Source of the DNA: Corallococcus soli
GTDB lineage: Bacteria; Myxococcota; Myxococcia; Myxococcales; Myxococcaceae
Direction of reading: 5' to 3'
Assembly: GCF_014930455.1 (NCBI RefSeq)
Contig: NZ_JAAIYO010000014.1
Span: 1 to 64,000 of the forward strand
DNA: 64,000 bases
Shown here: piece by piece, positions 28,929 through 37,119 of the stretch
Layout: each line of letters opens with the position of its first letter
Position numbering within the stretch: position 1 is the first letter of the stretch
Notes under the pieces: generated by a model
Databases searched by the model: none
The model's input: the letters and a program-made list of their open reading frames with translations, nothing else
Told to the model about the DNA's origin: nothing
Translations under genes and position numbers: made by a program

Positions 28929-29022
28929 GACTCCTCCCGTCACGGTTGTCCCCTCGCCCCACACGCACTCCTGGAGCGGCGCACGGACACTAGTGATGCC
29001 GCGCACGAAACGGCAGCGGGGA

Positions 29023-29061
29023 AAAATGAAAATGGCGTGGACCGTTTCGTCCACGCCATTT
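29023..29061 (-). terminator. Rho-independent terminator of the nfs operon
   Basis: A perfect 13-bp stem (29030-29042 with 29049-29061) and loop CGTTTC are followed on the minus strand by TTCATTTTTC. It lies 46 bases beyond the nfsG stop. This is the most classical intrinsic terminator in the window and works only in the nfs direction. Confidence 0.88.
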
Positions 29062-29106
29062 GGTCTTCCAGTCCACGAACCGCCCGACGTCGGAGGCGGG
29101 GTGCCG

Positions 29107-31167
29107 CTACCCCTCAGCGTCCGCGCCGGAGGGCGAGAACAGCCACGGGTACGTCACGGACACCACGCCGCCGCCCTTGGGCTCCGGGAACTTCCAGCGA
29201 CGGATGCGGGAGATCATGCAGTTCTCCGCCGCGTTGCTGCCCAGCGTCGTCTCCGACACGTTGGCGTCCGCCACCGCGCCCGCCGGGTCGATGGTGAAGG
29301 CCACCGCGACCTTGCCCGCCAGCGACGGGTTCTTGTTCAGCTCCGACTCGTAGCAGTACTTGATCTCGTTCTGGTGCCGCCGGATGACCTTGGCGATGAC
29401 GTCCTTGTCCAGGCCGCCCACCACCGTCGTCTTGCCGGGAATCACCTTGGTCACGGACTTGCCACGGCCACCCAGGTCGATGCCGCCCGAGCCGCCCACG
29501 CCGCGTCCCGTGCCCTGCGTCCCCAGCCCGCCGATGCCCAGCGCCGTGCCGCCACCGCCGTTGCCGGTGCCGCGCGAACCCAGGCCGCCTACGCCCTGCG
29601 CGTCACCCATGGCCGCGCCGCCCTTGAGGCCGCCCAGCGAGTTGTTGATGCCGGTGCCGATGCCGCCCGGACCGAACACGTCCGACGCGCCACCCTTCAT
29701 GCCCTTGAGCGCGCCCAGCAGGCCAACCTTGCCCACCACCTGGCGGTCCTTCTCCTTCTTGCTCTTGTCGACGACGTTGGTGCCCGGCTTCGAAGGCGCG
29801 GCCTCCGCCTGCTTCGCCTCCTCCTTGCCGAACTTGCCCTCTTCGTCCTTCGCCTTGGCGCCCTCCTCCACGCCGGAGAGCTGGAGCTTCTTCGCCTCCA
29901 CCTTCTTCTCCGGGGCGATGAGGAACTTCGCCACGCTCTGCTGGGACGCGAAGACGTCGTCCGCGGAGCGCGTCTCCGAGTGCGGCGTGAGCACCATCGC
30001 GGCGACGAACGCGGCCGACGCCAGGATGCAGATGGCGGCGATCTTGAAGAAGCTGAAGTCGCGGTCCGACAGCGAGGTGGCCAGGATGGCCGGCGACGGC
30101 TTCACGTAGCGCATCACGAACGCCACGGTGCCCAGCGACACCTCCGCGCGGTCGTGCAGGCCCAGGTTGAACACCTGCTCCTGCTCCGCCGAGGCGGCGT
30201 TGAGCTGACCCGCGGCGCGCAGCGCGTCCTTCGTGCGGACATCACCCTTGTTGGTGACGAACACGCCGGAGCCCACCGGCGCCTTGAGCTCCAGCTTGTC
30301 GCCCTTGCTCACCGCCAGCACGTGCCGCGCGCCCACCTGCGGCACGAAGACGTGGAAGGCGTTCTTCTTGCCTTCGCCGATGGTGACCGGGGCGCCGTCC
30401 TTGAAGTGCTGGACCTCCAGCATCTGGTCGCCCCAGAGCATCGCCACCTGGAGGACCTTCGCCTCGGGCGTGGGCTGCGCGTCCAGGGGCAGCGGGTCCT
30501 GCAGGTGCGCCGCCAGCTGCGGCTTCTTCGCCGCCACCACCGACGCGGGCGTGGGCTTGCGCACCATGCCCGGAGGCGCGGAGGGGCCGAACACCGGCGT
30601 GGGCGCCACGTTGTGCGTGGCCACCGAAGCGCCCATGGCCCCCACCGGCGCGGAGCGCGGCGTGCTGACCGTGCCCACGACGTTGGCAGGCGCCGCCTGC
30701 ACCGGGGGCCGGGGAGGCGCGACGTCGCGCCGGACCGGAGGGGCCACCGAGGCCTGCTGCGCCGGCTGCATCACCGGACGCGACGGGGGCAGTTGCTGGA
30801 ACACCCCGGGCTTCGCCACCGCCGCGCCCGCCGGAGCCACCGGCCGGGGCGTGTCACCGAAGAGCACCTCCACCCGCGAGGTCCCCACCGTCAACACGTC
30901 ACCCGGCTTGAGCGCCGTGGGAATGACGAGCTTCTGCCCGGAGACCTGGGTGCCGCCTTCGCTGCCCAGGTCGATGGCCGTCACCGAACCATCGTGGTCC
31001 ACCTTGAGCATCACATGGAGATTGGAGACCCGCGGATCCTGAATCTTCACCGCCGCCTGGGCGCCCGACCCCACGATGACACTCTCTGCCTCCGAAACCG
31101 TCTCCTGGATGGAGCCGTCTGGAGTCGTAATCCGAAGCGTCAAACCGTTTTTTCTCGCCGCCGCCAT
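29107..31167 (-). CDS. nfsG: FHA-domain, single-span inner-membrane protein with TonB-like C terminus (NfsG-like)
   Basis: 686 residues. An N-terminal FHA domain (residues 10-80; VIVGSGAQAAVKIQDPRVSN, LHVMLKVD) would read phosphothreonine in the cytoplasm. A second FHA-like half domain lies near 230-330 (VTIGEGKKNAFHVFVPQVGA). One transmembrane helix (about 370-392, FFKIAAICILASAAFVAAMV) precedes a charged coiled stretch. A glycine-rich linker (GIGGLGTQGTGRGVGGSGG) leads to a TonB/AgmX-type domain (about 585-686: VIRRHQNEIKYCYESELNKN and NCMISRIRRWKFPEPKGGG). This matches NfsG/GltG of Myxococcus, an inner-membrane part of the spore-coat and gliding complexes. It is the last gene before the terminator. 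Confidence 0.85.
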   Translation of the reverse strand: MAAARKNGLTLRITTPDGSIQETVSEAESVIVGSGAQAAVKIQDPRVSNLHVMLKVDHDGSVTAIDLGSEGGTQVSGQKLVIPTALKPGDVLTVGTSRVEVLFGDTPRPVAPAGAAVAKPGVFQQLPPSRPVMQPAQQASVAPPVRRDVAPPRPPVQAAPANVVGTVSTPRSAPVGAMGASVATHNVAPTPVFGPSAPPGMVRKPTPASVVAAKKPQLAAHLQDPLPLDAQPTPEAKVLQVAMLWGDQMLEVQHFKDGAPVTIGEGKKNAFHVFVPQVGARHVLAVSKGDKLELKAPVGSGVFVTNKGDVRTKDALRAAGQLNAASAEQEQVFNLGLHDRAEVSLGTVAFVMRYVKPSPAILATSLSDRDFSFFKIAAICILASAAFVAAMVLTPHSETRSADDVFASQQSVAKFLIAPEKKVEAKKLQLSGVEEGAKAKDEEGKFGKEEAKQAEAAPSKPGTNVVDKSKKEKDRQVVGKVGLLGALKGMKGGASDVFGPGGIGTGINNSLGGLKGGAAMGDAQGVGGLGSRGTGNGGGGTALGIGGLGTQGTGRGVGGSGGIDLGGRGKSVTKVIPGKTTVVGGLDKDVIAKVIRRHQNEIKYCYESELNKNPSLAGKVAVAFTIDPAGAVADANVSETTLGSNAAENCMISRIRRWKFPEPKGGGVVSVTYPWLFSPSGADAEG

Positions 31168-31224
31168 GAAGTTCTTCCTTCTTCCCTTCCCGTCCCGAAA
31201 ACGTTCAACGCCGCCTGAAACGAC

Positions 31225-31500
31225 CTAAAGATTGTCTGTCGACTTCTGCAACTCCGGGTCGAAGTTCTCCCGGACCTTGATGAGGCTTTGGAAGTCCGTC
31301 TTCTTGCGATTGAGGACGTAGGAGCCTTCCGGCTTGGTGAGCTCGCCCTCCACCGCCACGTCCGTGAAATCGATCACCGTCTTCTTGCGGTACACGGTGC
31401 GGTCCTCCTCCTGGATGACCTTCACCGAGTCCTGCGCCAGGGCGGGGGCCGCCGCCCCCAGCACTCCCACCATCACCACCGATGCCAGCAGTCGCTTCAT
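31225..31500 (-). CDS. nfsF: Small periplasmic protein (NfsF-like)
   Basis: 91 residues. ATG 31500 gives a signal peptide (MKRLLASVVMVGVLGAAAPA then LAQ). The mature part is about 66 residues, charged and without cysteines: VIQEEDRTVYRKKTVIDFTD, then GSYVLNRKKTDFQSLIKVRE. The position between the NfsE-like lipoprotein and NfsG, and the size, are those of the small F component of the Nfs and Glt systems; the sequence alone would not identify it. The 158 bases upstream contain a GGAAGAA/TTCTTCC hairpin (31615-31636) just after the nfsE stop, which may adjust expression within the operon. Confidence 0.72.
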   Translation of the reverse strand: MKRLLASVVMVGVLGAAAPALAQDSVKVIQEEDRTVYRKKTVIDFTDVAVEGELTKPEGSYVLNRKKTDFQSLIKVRENFDPELQKSTDNL

Positions 31501-31658
31501 GTGCAGTCTCCGGTAGCCCCGCTCTTGGGTTTCCATTGCAGGGCTCGCACCAACTCCAAGTCCCTGGATTCTAAGGGAGTCGCCCGGCCGCTTGCACCTG
31601 GGGGCCTGGAGGGGGGAAGAAAGTTCTCGTTCTTCCAGCCCGGGCGACTGTTCTTTCT

Positions 31659-33167
31659 TCAGGGCGTCGGGGCAGGCGAGGGAGCCGCCTGCGACGCGGG
31701 GGCGGCTTGACCGTCCACGGGCTGACCCGGGGCCGCGGGAGCGGCTTCGGACGCCTCGGGAGCCGGCTCGGTGCCGCCCTCCGCCGCCGCGGCCGGGTCG
31801 GGCGCGGCGGTGTCCTGGGGCAGCTGGTTCATCATGGGGGAGGAAGACGAGCCCGCGCCCCCGATGGCGGCCGCGCCGTCCTTCTTCGGCTCGCCCTCCC
31901 CTTCCGCCGTGGCGGCGGGTGCCGGCGTCGGCGGGTTCTTGAGCATGGTCTGCAGGCCCTGCACCTTGGCGGTGATGAGCTGCTTGTCCTGCGGGGACGT
32001 GGCGCCCAGCTCCTTGCAGCGGTCCAGGAAGGCGATGGCCTTCTCGAAGCCGGAGCGGTCCGCCGCGTACGCCCAGCCCGCGCCGCACACCGCCTCTGGC
32101 TGCTCCGAGCGGCGCGCGAGCACCTTCTCGAACGCCTCGCCCGCGGCCACGCCCTTCTTCGGATCCAGGCCCTTCTGGCCGTCCAGCGCGTACGCCAGGT
32201 ACAGCTGGCCCTCCACGCCCTCCGGCTCCAGCGACAGGGCCTTCACGAAGGAGCGCTCCGCGCCCGCGTAGTTGCGGTAGGAGAGCGCCAGCGCGCCCAG
32301 GTTGAGGTGCCCGGCGGCGAAGTTCTCATCCAGCGCCACGGCCTTCTGGAACTGGGCGAGCGCGCGCGGGCGGTCCTCCATCTTCAGGTAGATCATCCCG
32401 AGCGTGTTGGGGATGGCGGGGTCCTTGTCCGCCACCTTGCGCGCGTTGATGATCAGCAGCTCCGCCAGGCGGTACTGGCCCCGGTCGTACGCCACCAGCG
32501 CCAGCGTCTTGTACGCCTCCGGGTTGTCCTTGCTGCGCGCGAGCACGCGCCGGCCGGTGGCCTCCGCCTCGTCCAGCTTGCCCGCCAGCCGGTACGTCGC
32601 GGCCAGCCCGTTGAGCACGGGCTCGTCGTGTTCGTGGCCGGGCGTCTGGAGCGCCTTCGTGTACAGCGTGATGGCCTCCTCCAGCTGGCCTTCGTGCCGG
32701 TGCATCAGGCCCAGGTTCATCACCGACGGCGTGTGGGCCGGATCCAGGAAGAGGACCTTCTCGTAGGCGGCGCGGGCGTCGGCCGGGCGGCCCTGCTTCT
32801 CCGCGATGACGCCCAGGTTGAACTGCGCGTTGAGCGTCTTGGGCTCCTTCGCCACGACCTGCTCGAAGCCCTTGCGCGCGCGGTCCAGGTCCCCGGCCTC
32901 GTAGGCCTTCAGCGCCTCCGCGAAGAGGTTGTCGACGCTGCCCTTCTCCGCGACCTCCGGCGCGGGGGTCGAGGGCACCACAGGAGCGGGCCGCTCCACC
33001 GCGTTCATCGCGACGGGCGTGGGCCGGGGGCCCGTGGCGCACGCCGTGGTGAAGGCGAAGGCGAAGGCCCCCGCCAGGAACATCCGCTTGGTGCGAAACC
33101 CGTTCATCCGCTGCGTCCCCATCCCCTCGAACTGGCTGCTGATGTCGATGCTGTTCGTCGTCTTCAC
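31659..33167 (-). CDS. nfsE: TPR-repeat lipoprotein (NfsE-like)
   Basis: Up to 502 residues from GTG 33167, which overlaps the nfsD stop (GTGA). ATG 33107 would give a more typical lipoprotein signal (MNGFRTKRMFLAGAFAFAF then TTAC). At least seven TPR units follow: FAEALKAYEAGDLDRARKGF, LNAQFNLGVIAEKQGRPADA, PSVMNLGLMHRHEGQLEEAI, NLGALALSYRNYAGAERSF and others. The C-terminal 100 residues are Pro/Ala/Glu-rich and disordered. In the Nfs and Glt systems, E is an outer-membrane lipoprotein with TPRs that holds periplasmic partners; this fits by order and architecture. A 15-residue stretch of SSSS and acidic residues precedes the tail. Confidence 0.85.
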   Translation of the reverse strand: MKTTNSIDISSQFEGMGTQRMNGFRTKRMFLAGAFAFAFTTACATGPRPTPVAMNAVERPAPVVPSTPAPEVAEKGSVDNLFAEALKAYEAGDLDRARKGFEQVVAKEPKTLNAQFNLGVIAEKQGRPADARAAYEKVLFLDPAHTPSVMNLGLMHRHEGQLEEAITLYTKALQTPGHEHDEPVLNGLAATYRLAGKLDEAEATGRRVLARSKDNPEAYKTLALVAYDRGQYRLAELLIINARKVADKDPAIPNTLGMIYLKMEDRPRALAQFQKAVALDENFAAGHLNLGALALSYRNYAGAERSFVKALSLEPEGVEGQLYLAYALDGQKGLDPKKGVAAGEAFEKVLARRSEQPEAVCGAGWAYAADRSGFEKAIAFLDRCKELGATSPQDKQLITAKVQGLQTMLKNPPTPAPAATAEGEGEPKKDGAAAIGGAGSSSSPMMNQLPQDTAAPDPAAAAEGGTEPAPEASEAAPAAPGQPVDGQAAPASQAAPSPAPTP

Positions 33168-36100
33168 GGCTGGACCCCCTCGAGCAGCGCGGTGGGTTCG
33201 GACTTCGAGCCCTCCACGGCCTCCGGCGCGGCGGACGGCTTCTGCCCTTCCGGCTGCGCGCCCACCGGCGCGGGAGGCGCCACGGGCTTGGGCTCCGCGG
33301 AGGCGCTGATGGGGCCGTTGAGGTCCTTCAGCACGCCCGAGGCGATGCGCGAATCACTGCTGCCCCGGTACGTCACCGGCTTCACCTGGGCGTAGGCCCC
33401 CGGACGCAGGCGGTTCACCTGGTCCTGCGCGGCCAGCGTCCACTCGCTGTAGATGCCCAGCTCGTAGGCCTTCTGGAGGCCCTTCTCCAGGGCCTCGCTC
33501 GCCTTGTCCTCCAGGGGCAGGGCCAGCGTCTCCAGCTCGCCGCGGTACATGCTGAGCTGGTCGTCATCCAGGCCGGACGGATCGGGCGAGTCCATGATGT
33601 TGCGCGCGAAGTCCGCGTACGCAAGGCCAATGCGGGTCAGCGCCGCGATGCCCCACTCGCCAGAGCCCGTGGCGAGCACCGCCGCGTACTCCTTCTCCAC
33701 GCGCTGCATCTCGCGCTGCTTCGCCGTCAGGTCGCGGCGGATGGTGGAGACGCGCGTGAACTTGATGTCCGAGAAGCGCTTCCATGTGGGCTCCAGCGCC
33801 AGGAAGCGCGCGTGGCCGTAGGCGTTGAGCACCGCCGGATCCTTGCGCACCCCTTCCGCCAGCTTGTTCCAGCCGCGCACCAGCTCGTCCTGCGCCTTCT
33901 CCTGGCCGCGGACGTCCTTCATCTTCTGGTACGCCAGCAGCTCGTGGTAGCGGGCGAGGTACGGCTGGCCCGCGGCGGTGCGCGAGTCCCGGCCGTAGGT
34001 GTCCACGAAGGCGCTGAAGGCGCGGGCCGCGTCGCCCCACTTCTTCTCCTTCTCCCAGACGAGCCCGATGGAGAAGGCCACCTGGGGCACGTCCTTGCGA
34101 TCCTTGAAGCGCGTCAGGTAGCTGTTCCACGCCGTGACGGCCTTCTGGGACTCGCCCAGGCCGTCGTACCAGACGCCCGCGTTGAAGAGGGCGTCCGCCA
34201 CCCACGCGCCCGCCTCGTCCACCTGCGCCTTGCGCTCGGCGGCCCTCTGCTCGCGCTTGGACTCCGCGTCCTCGACCGCGCCCGGGGCGTCGTCCTTCTT
34301 CGCCACCGCGCTGCCCTTGGCCTTCTTCGCGTCCTTCTTCGTGTCGCGGGCCTTCATGGCCGCGTCGTAGGCGGACACGAAGGACTCCGACATGGCGGCG
34401 GCCTTCTTGAACTCGGCCACCTTCTCGTAGAGGCCGGACAGCGTGTAGCGGGTCTTCAGCTCGAAGGGGCTGTTCGGGTACTCCTTGAGGACGCGCTCGC
34501 CGGCGGTGATGCCCTTGTCGATCTCCCCCGCCTCCTGCGCGATGACCATGGCGTAGGTGAGCGCGCGGTCCGCGTTCTCCGACTTGGGGAACTCCGTCAC
34601 GAAGGTGAGGAACTGCTCGGCGGCCTTCGCCGGGTTCTTCTCCTTCTTGTAGACGACCTCGTCCACGTACTTGTACTGGCTGCCCTCCACCACGCGGGCC
34701 ACGCGGGAAGCGAAGTCCGAGCCGGGCTTGGACAGCTTCTTGTTGCCCAGGAACTTGCGCGACAGCGTGTTGAGCTCCAGCCACTCCTCGCGGCTCTCCA
34801 GCACGTACATGGTCAGGTCCGCGGCGTCGCGCGAGCGGCGCTCCTCCGGGAACTTCTCGATGATCTCCCCGAAGCGGCGGGCCGCGTCCACGAAGTGCGC
34901 GCGATCGTAGAGGATGACGGCGGCCTGGTAGCGCAGGTCGATCTCATCCTGGTTGCCCGGGTACAGGCCGTTGTACGTGTCGCACGCGGCGACCAGGCGC
35001 TCCTCGAACTTCGTGAGCGGCTGCTCCGCCTGCTCCTTCGCGTCGCGCTTCACCAGCTTCTGCCTGGCGACGTCGCCCTTGTCCTTCTTCTCGTCGACCT
35101 TCTGGCCGTCCCGCAGGTCGCTCTTGGAGAGCTGGCCGCGCTCAATCTTGACGAGCTTGTCGTACGCGAGCACCGCGTTGTACGACGCGCTCTTGCGGTA
35201 GGCCTCGTTGGAGACCTCGCGCGCGGAGTCGCGGTCCGGGATCTTGAAGGCCACGACGGCGTCGTACTCGCCGGCGGCGGCCTGCCACTCCTCCAGGGCC
35301 CAGAGGATCTCTGCGTAGAAGAAGCGGATGTTGAAGGCCGAGTCCGCGACGAACTCCGGGTTGTCGCTGGAGGCGAACGCGTCCACGTACTGCTTGTAGA
35401 TGTCACGCGCGAGCCGGTAGGTCTCCACCTGGCGCGTCTTCTGCGCCTCCTGGTGGTACTCGGTCACCATCACGCGCATCGCCTCTTCGGTGACGCTGAA
35501 GGCATTGCGCAGCACGCCCGCGTTGCCGGCGTTGGTGGTCCACCACTCGCCGCCCGGGCGGTAGAGGTCCACCATCCGCTTCATCTCCTTGCGGACCTGC
35601 TGGCGCTGACGCAGGCCCTCGTACGCGCGCACCACCGCCTGCTGGTACTCGGGCGCGTTCACGCCCATGGGCGCGTCGTCGATGAGGGTGCGGTACACCA
35701 GGATGGCGCTGTCGAAGTGGCCCGCGTCCACCAGGCCCGCGGCCGTCTTCGCGAGCAGCCGGCCCTGGCGCTTCGGCGGCGCCTTCTCGCGGAAGTACGC
35801 GAGCGCCTCCTTGGGCTGATCCAACTGCACGTAGAAGACGGTCAGGTCATTGAGCGCCTCCGTGCGCAGGTCGCCCAGCTCCTCGCCGCGCTGGCCCGCG
35901 TAGTCCACGACCTCGTGGAGCTTCTTGAGGCCCGCGTCCAGGTCGCCTGCGTTGAAGTCACACCAGGACAGCTTGTAGGTGGCGTAGGCATAGATCTTCG
36001 GGACGCCGGAGTCGCGCGCCTTCTCGTAGTTCACCTTCGCGGGCGCGAGCTTGTTGTTTTCGAAGTAGTGGTTGCCCAGCTGGATGTACGCGTCCGGGAC

Positions 36101-36844
36101 GAACTGCGACCTGGGGAAGTCGCGGATCAGCTCCTCGTAGCGCGCCACCGCGTCCTCGCGGCGGTTGAGCTCATAGAGGTTGTAGCCCAGCGAGAAGAGC
36201 ACCTCGTCGCGGGCCGGGTACTCCGGGTACTCGCGCAGGATGTCCTCGTAGATGCGCATCGTGTCGGCGCGGTAGCGCTCCGAGTCACGGTGGTCCTGCT
36301 GCGGCGGGGTGGCCTTCTCGCCGCGCGCCACCGCCGCGTCGTAGGCCTTCTCCGCCGCGAGGAACTTCTCCATCTCCAGCTGGTAGAGGTACTTGGACTT
36401 CTCCCAGTAGAGCTCCGACAGGCGGTACTGCATCTCCGCCTTCTGGGTGGAGGTCTCCTGGAGCTTGGGGATGAGGCGCTTGAAGCCTTCAATGGCCTCG
36501 TCGCGCTTCTTGTCCGCCATCGCGTCCTTCTTGGAGTCCGCGATGCGCGGCACGTCCGCGAACTTGGCCGAGGCGGGCTTCACCCGCGCCGGGCCCTTGC
36601 GCATGTCCTGGGCAGAGACGCCGGGGGGCAGCTCCGGCTTCTTGGCGTCAGCCCCCTTCTTCGCGTCCTCCTTCCTGGCCGTGGCGTCGCCCTTCTTGCT
36701 CGCGGCCTTCGCCGCCGCGGAGGGCTTCTTCGTCGCCACCTTGCGCGCCGGTGCCGTCGGCTCCGCCGCCTCCGCCTCCCCCACCCCACCGGCCGCGAGC
36801 GCGACGCCCACCGCCAGTGCACCGAACCGAAGAAACACCTTCAT
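33164..36844 (-). CDS. nfsD: Very large periplasmic TPR protein (NfsD/GltD-like)
   Basis: About 1226 residues. ATG 36844 has AGGAGC eight bases upstream and starts a signal peptide (MKVFLRFGALAVGVALAAGG, then VGEAEA). A Lys/Ala-rich segment follows (PARKVATKKPSAAAKAASKK). The rest is mostly TPR-type helical pairs, for example EMQYRLSELYWEKSKYLYQL, DEVLFSLGYNLYELNRREDA, SQFVPDAYIQLGNHYFENNK, DSAFNIRFFYAEILWALEEW and QVAFSIGLVWEKEKKWGDAA. The C-terminal 60 residues are Pro-rich. Size and position match NfsD and its paralogue GltD (AgmU), a periplasmic scaffold. It begins a second transcription module: 275 bases separate it from nfsC, with a strong hairpin and a palindromic promoter candidate. 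Confidence 0.86.
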   Translation of the reverse strand: MKVFLRFGALAVGVALAAGGVGEAEAAEPTAPARKVATKKPSAAAKAASKKGDATARKEDAKKGADAKKPELPPGVSAQDMRKGPARVKPASAKFADVPRIADSKKDAMADKKRDEAIEGFKRLIPKLQETSTQKAEMQYRLSELYWEKSKYLYQLEMEKFLAAEKAYDAAVARGEKATPPQQDHRDSERYRADTMRIYEDILREYPEYPARDEVLFSLGYNLYELNRREDAVARYEELIRDFPRSQFVPDAYIQLGNHYFENNKLAPAKVNYEKARDSGVPKIYAYATYKLSWCDFNAGDLDAGLKKLHEVVDYAGQRGEELGDLRTEALNDLTVFYVQLDQPKEALAYFREKAPPKRQGRLLAKTAAGLVDAGHFDSAILVYRTLIDDAPMGVNAPEYQQAVVRAYEGLRQRQQVRKEMKRMVDLYRPGGEWWTTNAGNAGVLRNAFSVTEEAMRVMVTEYHQEAQKTRQVETYRLARDIYKQYVDAFASSDNPEFVADSAFNIRFFYAEILWALEEWQAAAGEYDAVVAFKIPDRDSAREVSNEAYRKSASYNAVLAYDKLVKIERGQLSKSDLRDGQKVDEKKDKGDVARQKLVKRDAKEQAEQPLTKFEERLVAACDTYNGLYPGNQDEIDLRYQAAVILYDRAHFVDAARRFGEIIEKFPEERRSRDAADLTMYVLESREEWLELNTLSRKFLGNKKLSKPGSDFASRVARVVEGSQYKYVDEVVYKKEKNPAKAAEQFLTFVTEFPKSENADRALTYAMVIAQEAGEIDKGITAGERVLKEYPNSPFELKTRYTLSGLYEKVAEFKKAAAMSESFVSAYDAAMKARDTKKDAKKAKGSAVAKKDDAPGAVEDAESKREQRAAERKAQVDEAGAWVADALFNAGVWYDGLGESQKAVTAWNSYLTRFKDRKDVPQVAFSIGLVWEKEKKWGDAARAFSAFVDTYGRDSRTAAGQPYLARYHELLAYQKMKDVRGQEKAQDELVRGWNKLAEGVRKDPAVLNAYGHARFLALEPTWKRFSDIKFTRVSTIRRDLTAKQREMQRVEKEYAAVLATGSGEWGIAALTRIGLAYADFARNIMDSPDPSGLDDDQLSMYRGELETLALPLEDKASEALEKGLQKAYELGIYSEWTLAAQDQVNRLRPGAYAQVKPVTYRGSSDSRIASGVLKDLNGPISASAEPKPVAPPAPVGAQPEGQKPSAAPEAVEGSKSEPTALLEGVQP

Positions 36845-36876
36845 GCGAGCTCCTGGAGAACCGCGCCTCGTCAGGG

Positions 36877-36895
36877 TGGGCAAAATTCTGCCCAA
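36877..36895 (-). promoter_or_regulatory. Palindromic operator or sigma-54 promoter candidate before nfsD
   Basis: On the minus strand the sequence reads TTGGGCAGAATTTTGCCCA. It is a perfect 6-bp inverted repeat (TGGGCA/TGCCCA) and also has GG-N10-GC with TTTGC at the -12 position. As a sigma-54 promoter it would start near 36868, giving a leader of about 24 bases with the ribosome-binding site correctly placed. The -24 element is GGGCA rather than GGCAC, so an operator is an equally good reading. Confidence 0.45.
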
Positions 36896-37016
36896 CCGGG
36901 AGGGACGACGGAAAGTAGACGCGGGGTCCCAGGTTGGGAAGTGGCCCGGAACATGCCTTGTGCCCCGGCGTACGCGATCACCCCGAGCGAACTTCCAGGA
37001 CTCAACAACGTGCGAA

Positions 37017-37056
37017 AGGCCCGCTCACCGCGACACAGGGTCGCGGTGAGGGGCCT
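37017..37056 (-). terminator. 17-bp hairpin between nfsC and nfsD
   Basis: Seventeen base pairs with one bulged G (37023) and loop ACAGG. It lies 64 bases after the nfsC stop, followed on the minus strand by TTTCGC, so only a short T-tract is present. It probably ends or reduces transcription from nfsABC before nfsD. Confidence 0.7.
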
Positions 37057-37119
37057 CGGGACATCGTGCTTGCTGAGCAGCCAGGTGCGAGCGGGTACGA
37101 CGTCGCGCCGGCCTTTCGC

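Noticed and set aside
29480-29640. Repetitive DNA in nfsG as a possible tandem repeat or CRISPR-like array
   Set aside because: It encodes the glycine-rich linker of the FHA protein; repeats are short, irregular and in frame.
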